From an uncultured Treponema sp. (lineage in GTDB: Bacteria; Spirochaetota; Spirochaetia; Treponematales; Treponemataceae): a DNA stretch of 7,757 nucleotides. Made by a program: the position numbers and the translations under genes. Below are positions 5,458-7,757 of this stretch, piece by piece. The stretch covers positions 1 through 7,757 of the forward strand of contig CAJOPO010000165.1 in the NCBI GenBank assembly GCA_905236315.1, read 5' to 3'. Numbering within the stretch: the stretch's first letter is position 1; each line of letters begins with the position of its first letter. The notes beneath the pieces are model-generated. The model did no database searches. It was given only the letters and a program-made list of their open reading frames with translations, and was not told the origin of the DNA.

Positions 5458-7137
5458 ATGAAAATAAAAAAACTTCTTATATTCTTTAAGTCTACCATAG
5501 GGACAAATCACTTATTTGCTTTATTTTCTATATCTATTGTATTCGTGATATTAAAAATGGTAAGTTTGTTGCTTCCATTTTTTACGGAACGTTTTGTAAA
5601 TGCCATACAAGAAGGTATCTTTGTATCGCAATATTTATATGTAATAGCAATAATTTATTCTTTTTCATTTTTATTACAAAACATAATTTCTTTTATATAT
5701 GGCAAATGCCAAATAGCTATAAAAAATAAATTACAGCTTTTTCTTGTGGATTCTATTTTACTTCAAAATCCGCTTTATATAAAAACAAAAGGTGAAGGAT
5801 TTTTCGCTAAATTATTAGATCAGTCAGTTGACACTATAATGAATACTGTCACGCCTTATAATTTATATACTTTTTTCCTTATACCGCAAAATATAGCTAT
5901 ATTGACTATATTCTAGATAAAAAGCGTAACTATAGGCATCGTTTGCACAATATTGTTTGCGTTATATTTTATAGCATACCTATTAAATAATAAGTTGTTT
6001 TCATCTGTTCTTATGGATTTCATGGAAAAAACAAGTGTGTCAGTTGCTATTATTTATGATTTTATACATGGTAATAAATCAGTAATCGCTTCTGAGTATG
6101 GTTTAATTTTTGCACATAACATTATTGAAAACATATTAAAGAAAGTTCGCTACATAGAGTTTCGTTTACAGTTCTTTTTTGACCTCATATTTTCAACTTT
6201 AAATAACTTTATACAACCGTGTGTAAATATATTTATAATAGCGATTCTTGGAAAGAATGTTGTACTCTCAAATATGTCTTTAGGAACATTCGTTCTTATC
6301 ATAACGTTTTATAATATATTTCAGTTAGGACTTAATACCTTTCAGAATATTGCGGATATTCTATTCCATACAAATGGGGCGATAGATAATATTAACGATT
6401 TTTTGCACTCCAAAGCTTTGCAAGAATTACAAAATATAAAACAAACTCCAATAGAATATTTTTATAAAATGGATTCTGTTTCTCTTACATTAAACGAAAT
6501 TGTAATATTAAGAAATACTTCTCTTACTCTAAAATATGGTGGTCACTATGCACTTGTAGGATTATCAGGGCTTGGTAAAAGTACGCTTGTAAAGCTATTA
6601 ATAAGCTTTCAGAAGTCTGATACAGGGGTAATTCATTTTATGAATGACTTTAACGATGTAAGTAAAATATCAGTATTAAAAAATATAGCATGGTTTAGTC
6701 AAGATACCGATATTTTTAATCTTTCATTAAAAGACAACATATTCTTAGGTGATGAATATAATGAACAAGAATATATAGAATTAAAAGAATTACTACATTT
6801 TGCTCCCCTTGAATGTAGAAACTTGGGAAGCTCTGGCTGCAATATTTCTGGTGGTCAAAAACAACTAGTAGGCCTTGCAAGATTTCTTCATCAGATAAAG
6901 AAAAAAGATTATTATTTTATCGATGAAGGCTTTATATCTCTTGATGAATATACAAAACAATATTTCCTAGAAATAACACAAAATGCTATAAAGGGTAAAA
7001 CGGGAATCTGCATTACACATGATAATAGCGTTTTTCAAGCATTATGCAATTCCGTTCTTGTGTATAACAAATGTACAACTATATCGCTACATAATAAAAT
7101 ACCTAATATGGAACTAAAACAATATTATAGGGAATAA
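5458..7137 (+). pseudogene. ABC exporter (membrane plus ATPase half-transporter) broken by an in-frame TAG
   Basis: One frame encodes a 559-codon ABC exporter half-transporter, interrupted only by TAG at 5914-5916 (codon 153). The membrane domain (about 1-330) has likely helices near 18-42, 56-82, 138-152, 157-176, 250-265 and 275-290. The ATPase domain shows Walker A Gly-Leu-Ser-Gly-Leu-Gly-Lys-Ser-Thr (368-376), Q-loop Gln415, signature Ile-Ser-Gly-Gly-Gln (463-467), Walker B Asp489 with catalytic Glu490, a Ser-Leu-Asp D-loop (494-496) and switch His521. Family members export peptides, lipids or drugs as dimers; the substrate here is unknown. The usual A-loop aromatic seems absent and the Arg often found after the signature is Leu. 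Base composition is AT-richer than its neighbours, suggesting transfer. The open frame after the stop can be given a TTG start at 5953, but no start there has a good ribosome binding site. Recoding, suppression or sequence error are alternatives. Confidence 0.85.
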
Positions 7138-7170
7138 ATGCAAGCAGTAAAAATTTTTGCTACTTGCATT
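7137..7170. terminator. Palindromic hairpin between convergent genes
   Basis: AATGCAAG (7137-7144) pairs with CTTGCATT (7163-7170). After a C/A mismatch the inner arms AGTAAAAA and TTTTTGCT pair with one G-T wobble. It starts at the last base of the ABC stop codon and lies 36 bp from the stop of the opposing gene. It could act as a terminator in both directions, but no T-run flanks the outer stem. Confidence 0.5.
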
Positions 7171-7206
7171 AATACCACATGAATTATTGTACCCTGTCTT
7201 TCATTT

Positions 7207-7757
7207 TTATTGATTTACTTCTCCAATAAAGAAAGTTTGTTTTATAGAATCTAACTGAAGGGTAAGGATTTGCCTTTTCTGGTTCGGACGACCAAAGTTA
7301 GTATAAACTTCTGCTTGAACAGTTACAGGTTGTAGCAATTTTTGCTGAGTATTTCCAAAATAATTTGCTTCTATTTTTAATTTACCATTAGGGGCTTCCT
7401 TTATACAAAATTCTTCAGGACCGTATCCTTGTGTAAAATCTCTTGAAAGTCTACCTCCATTAGCTGTAAGTTTATTTCCATAATAACATTTCTCACCATC
7501 AGAGTCTGTTACCCATAGGTCAACATCACAATTATCGGTATTCCAAGTTAAAACAATGCGCACATCCATATCAAAGTTCTGTAAAAGGTCTTTATCTATG
7601 TTGCTTGTATCAAGATTTTTTTCTAACTCTATTATCATATTCATATCGTTAAGCGCAATTTGTTGTATTTCTGAAAATCTACTATCCCAATTCTTATAAA
7701 CTACAGAATAAAGGGTATCTACTGCTTTTTGCTTTTGACCTGCATAGTAATAAGCCA
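7207..7757 (-). CDS. C-terminal part of a DUF2135 (YfaP-like) protein, N-terminus beyond the right edge
   Basis: The frame is open from the right edge to a TAA at 7207-7209 and gives 183 visible residues. An internal ATG at 7642-7644 is not the start, because the frame continues upstream with family-like sequence. The first roughly 40 residues are helical (Ala-Tyr-Tyr-Tyr-Ala-Gly, then Asn-Trp-Asp-Ser-Arg-Phe and Ile-Ala-Leu-Asn-Asp-Met-Asn), resembling the TPR-like segment that precedes DUF2135 in larger proteins with VIT and von Willebrand A domains. The DUF2135 domain follows: a beta-sandwich segment with Leu-Thr-Trp-Asn-Thr-Asp, Asp-Val-Asp-Leu-Trp-Val, Tyr-Gly-Pro-Glu and a Gly-Lys-Leu-Lys-Ile-Glu-Ala-Asn-Tyr-Phe-Gly strand. 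Members are usually exported, but neither a signal nor a VIT domain can be seen here. It is convergent with the ABC gene. The function is unknown. Confidence 0.85.
   Translation of the reverse strand, partial: AYYYAGQKQKAVDTLYSVVYKNWDSRFSEIQQIALNDMNMIIELEKNLDTSNIDKDLLQNFDMDVRIVLTWNTDNCDVDLWVTDSDGEKCYYGNKLTANGGRLSRDFTQGYGPEEFCIKEAPNGKLKIEANYFGNTQQKLLQPVTVQAEVYTNFGRPNQKRQILTLQLDSIKQTFFIGEVNQ

Noticed and set aside
5914..5916. TAG read as pyrrolysine or a reassigned sense codon
   Set aside because: TAG ends the TPR and slyD genes in this window, and ABC exporters are not known pyrrolysine proteins; a nonsense mutation is simpler, though not proven.
5953..7137. Separate gene starting at TTG 5953
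   Set aside because: It is the in-frame continuation of the ABC gene after TAG; the TTG sits in a membrane helix and has no ribosome binding site.
7207..7644. A complete 145-residue gene starting at 7644
   Set aside because: The frame stays open to the right edge and the upstream residues fit the TPR-like region that precedes DUF2135, so this is a 5'-truncated larger gene.

Overview
The window is moderately AT-rich bacterial DNA with compact genes and standard Shine-Dalgarno sites. Protein content (a TraB/PrgY protein with a multi-pass C-terminus, a signal-peptide TPR protein, a single-domain Nfu protein, a SlyD-type isomerase, and a DUF2135/YfaP-type protein) reads most like a host-associated spirochaete of the Treponema type. 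This placement rests on remembered protein style, not on a search, so treat it as an inference. No rRNA, tRNA, CRISPR array, transposase or integrase was seen.

Layout. (1) Positions 1-1541, minus strand: an unrecognised, membrane-anchored protein whose C-terminus lies beyond the left edge. (2) A 114-bp divergent intergenic region with a TATAAT box leads into a plus-strand pair, a secreted TPR protein (1656-3107) and a TraB-family membrane protein (3113-4363). They are 5 bp apart and probably form one operon, ended by a hairpin at 4406-4446. (3) A non-coding stretch of about 270 bp (4364-4631) holds several inverted repeats, a 13-bp direct repeat, a weak promoter and an 18-bp palindrome. (4) An Nfu-type Fe-S protein (true start 4632) is followed with zero spacing by a SlyD-type FKBP isomerase with a cysteine-only tail; both are probably concerned with metals or Fe-S. 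(5) After a strong 40-nt hairpin (5417-5456) comes an AT-richer ABC exporter gene (5458-7137), broken by one in-frame TAG at 5914-5916. (6) A 34-nt palindrome (7137-7170) separates it from a convergent minus-strand gene (7207 to the right edge) that encodes the C-terminus of a DUF2135-containing protein.

The most noteworthy points are the single-stop ABC exporter pseudogene (or recoded gene), whose likely ribosome-binding site is buried in the preceding hairpin, and the pairing of Nfu with a Cys-tailed SlyD downstream of a possible operator. I do not see convincing evidence of a wholly new multi-gene system; most of the window is ordinary core-type content with one acquired and decaying transporter.
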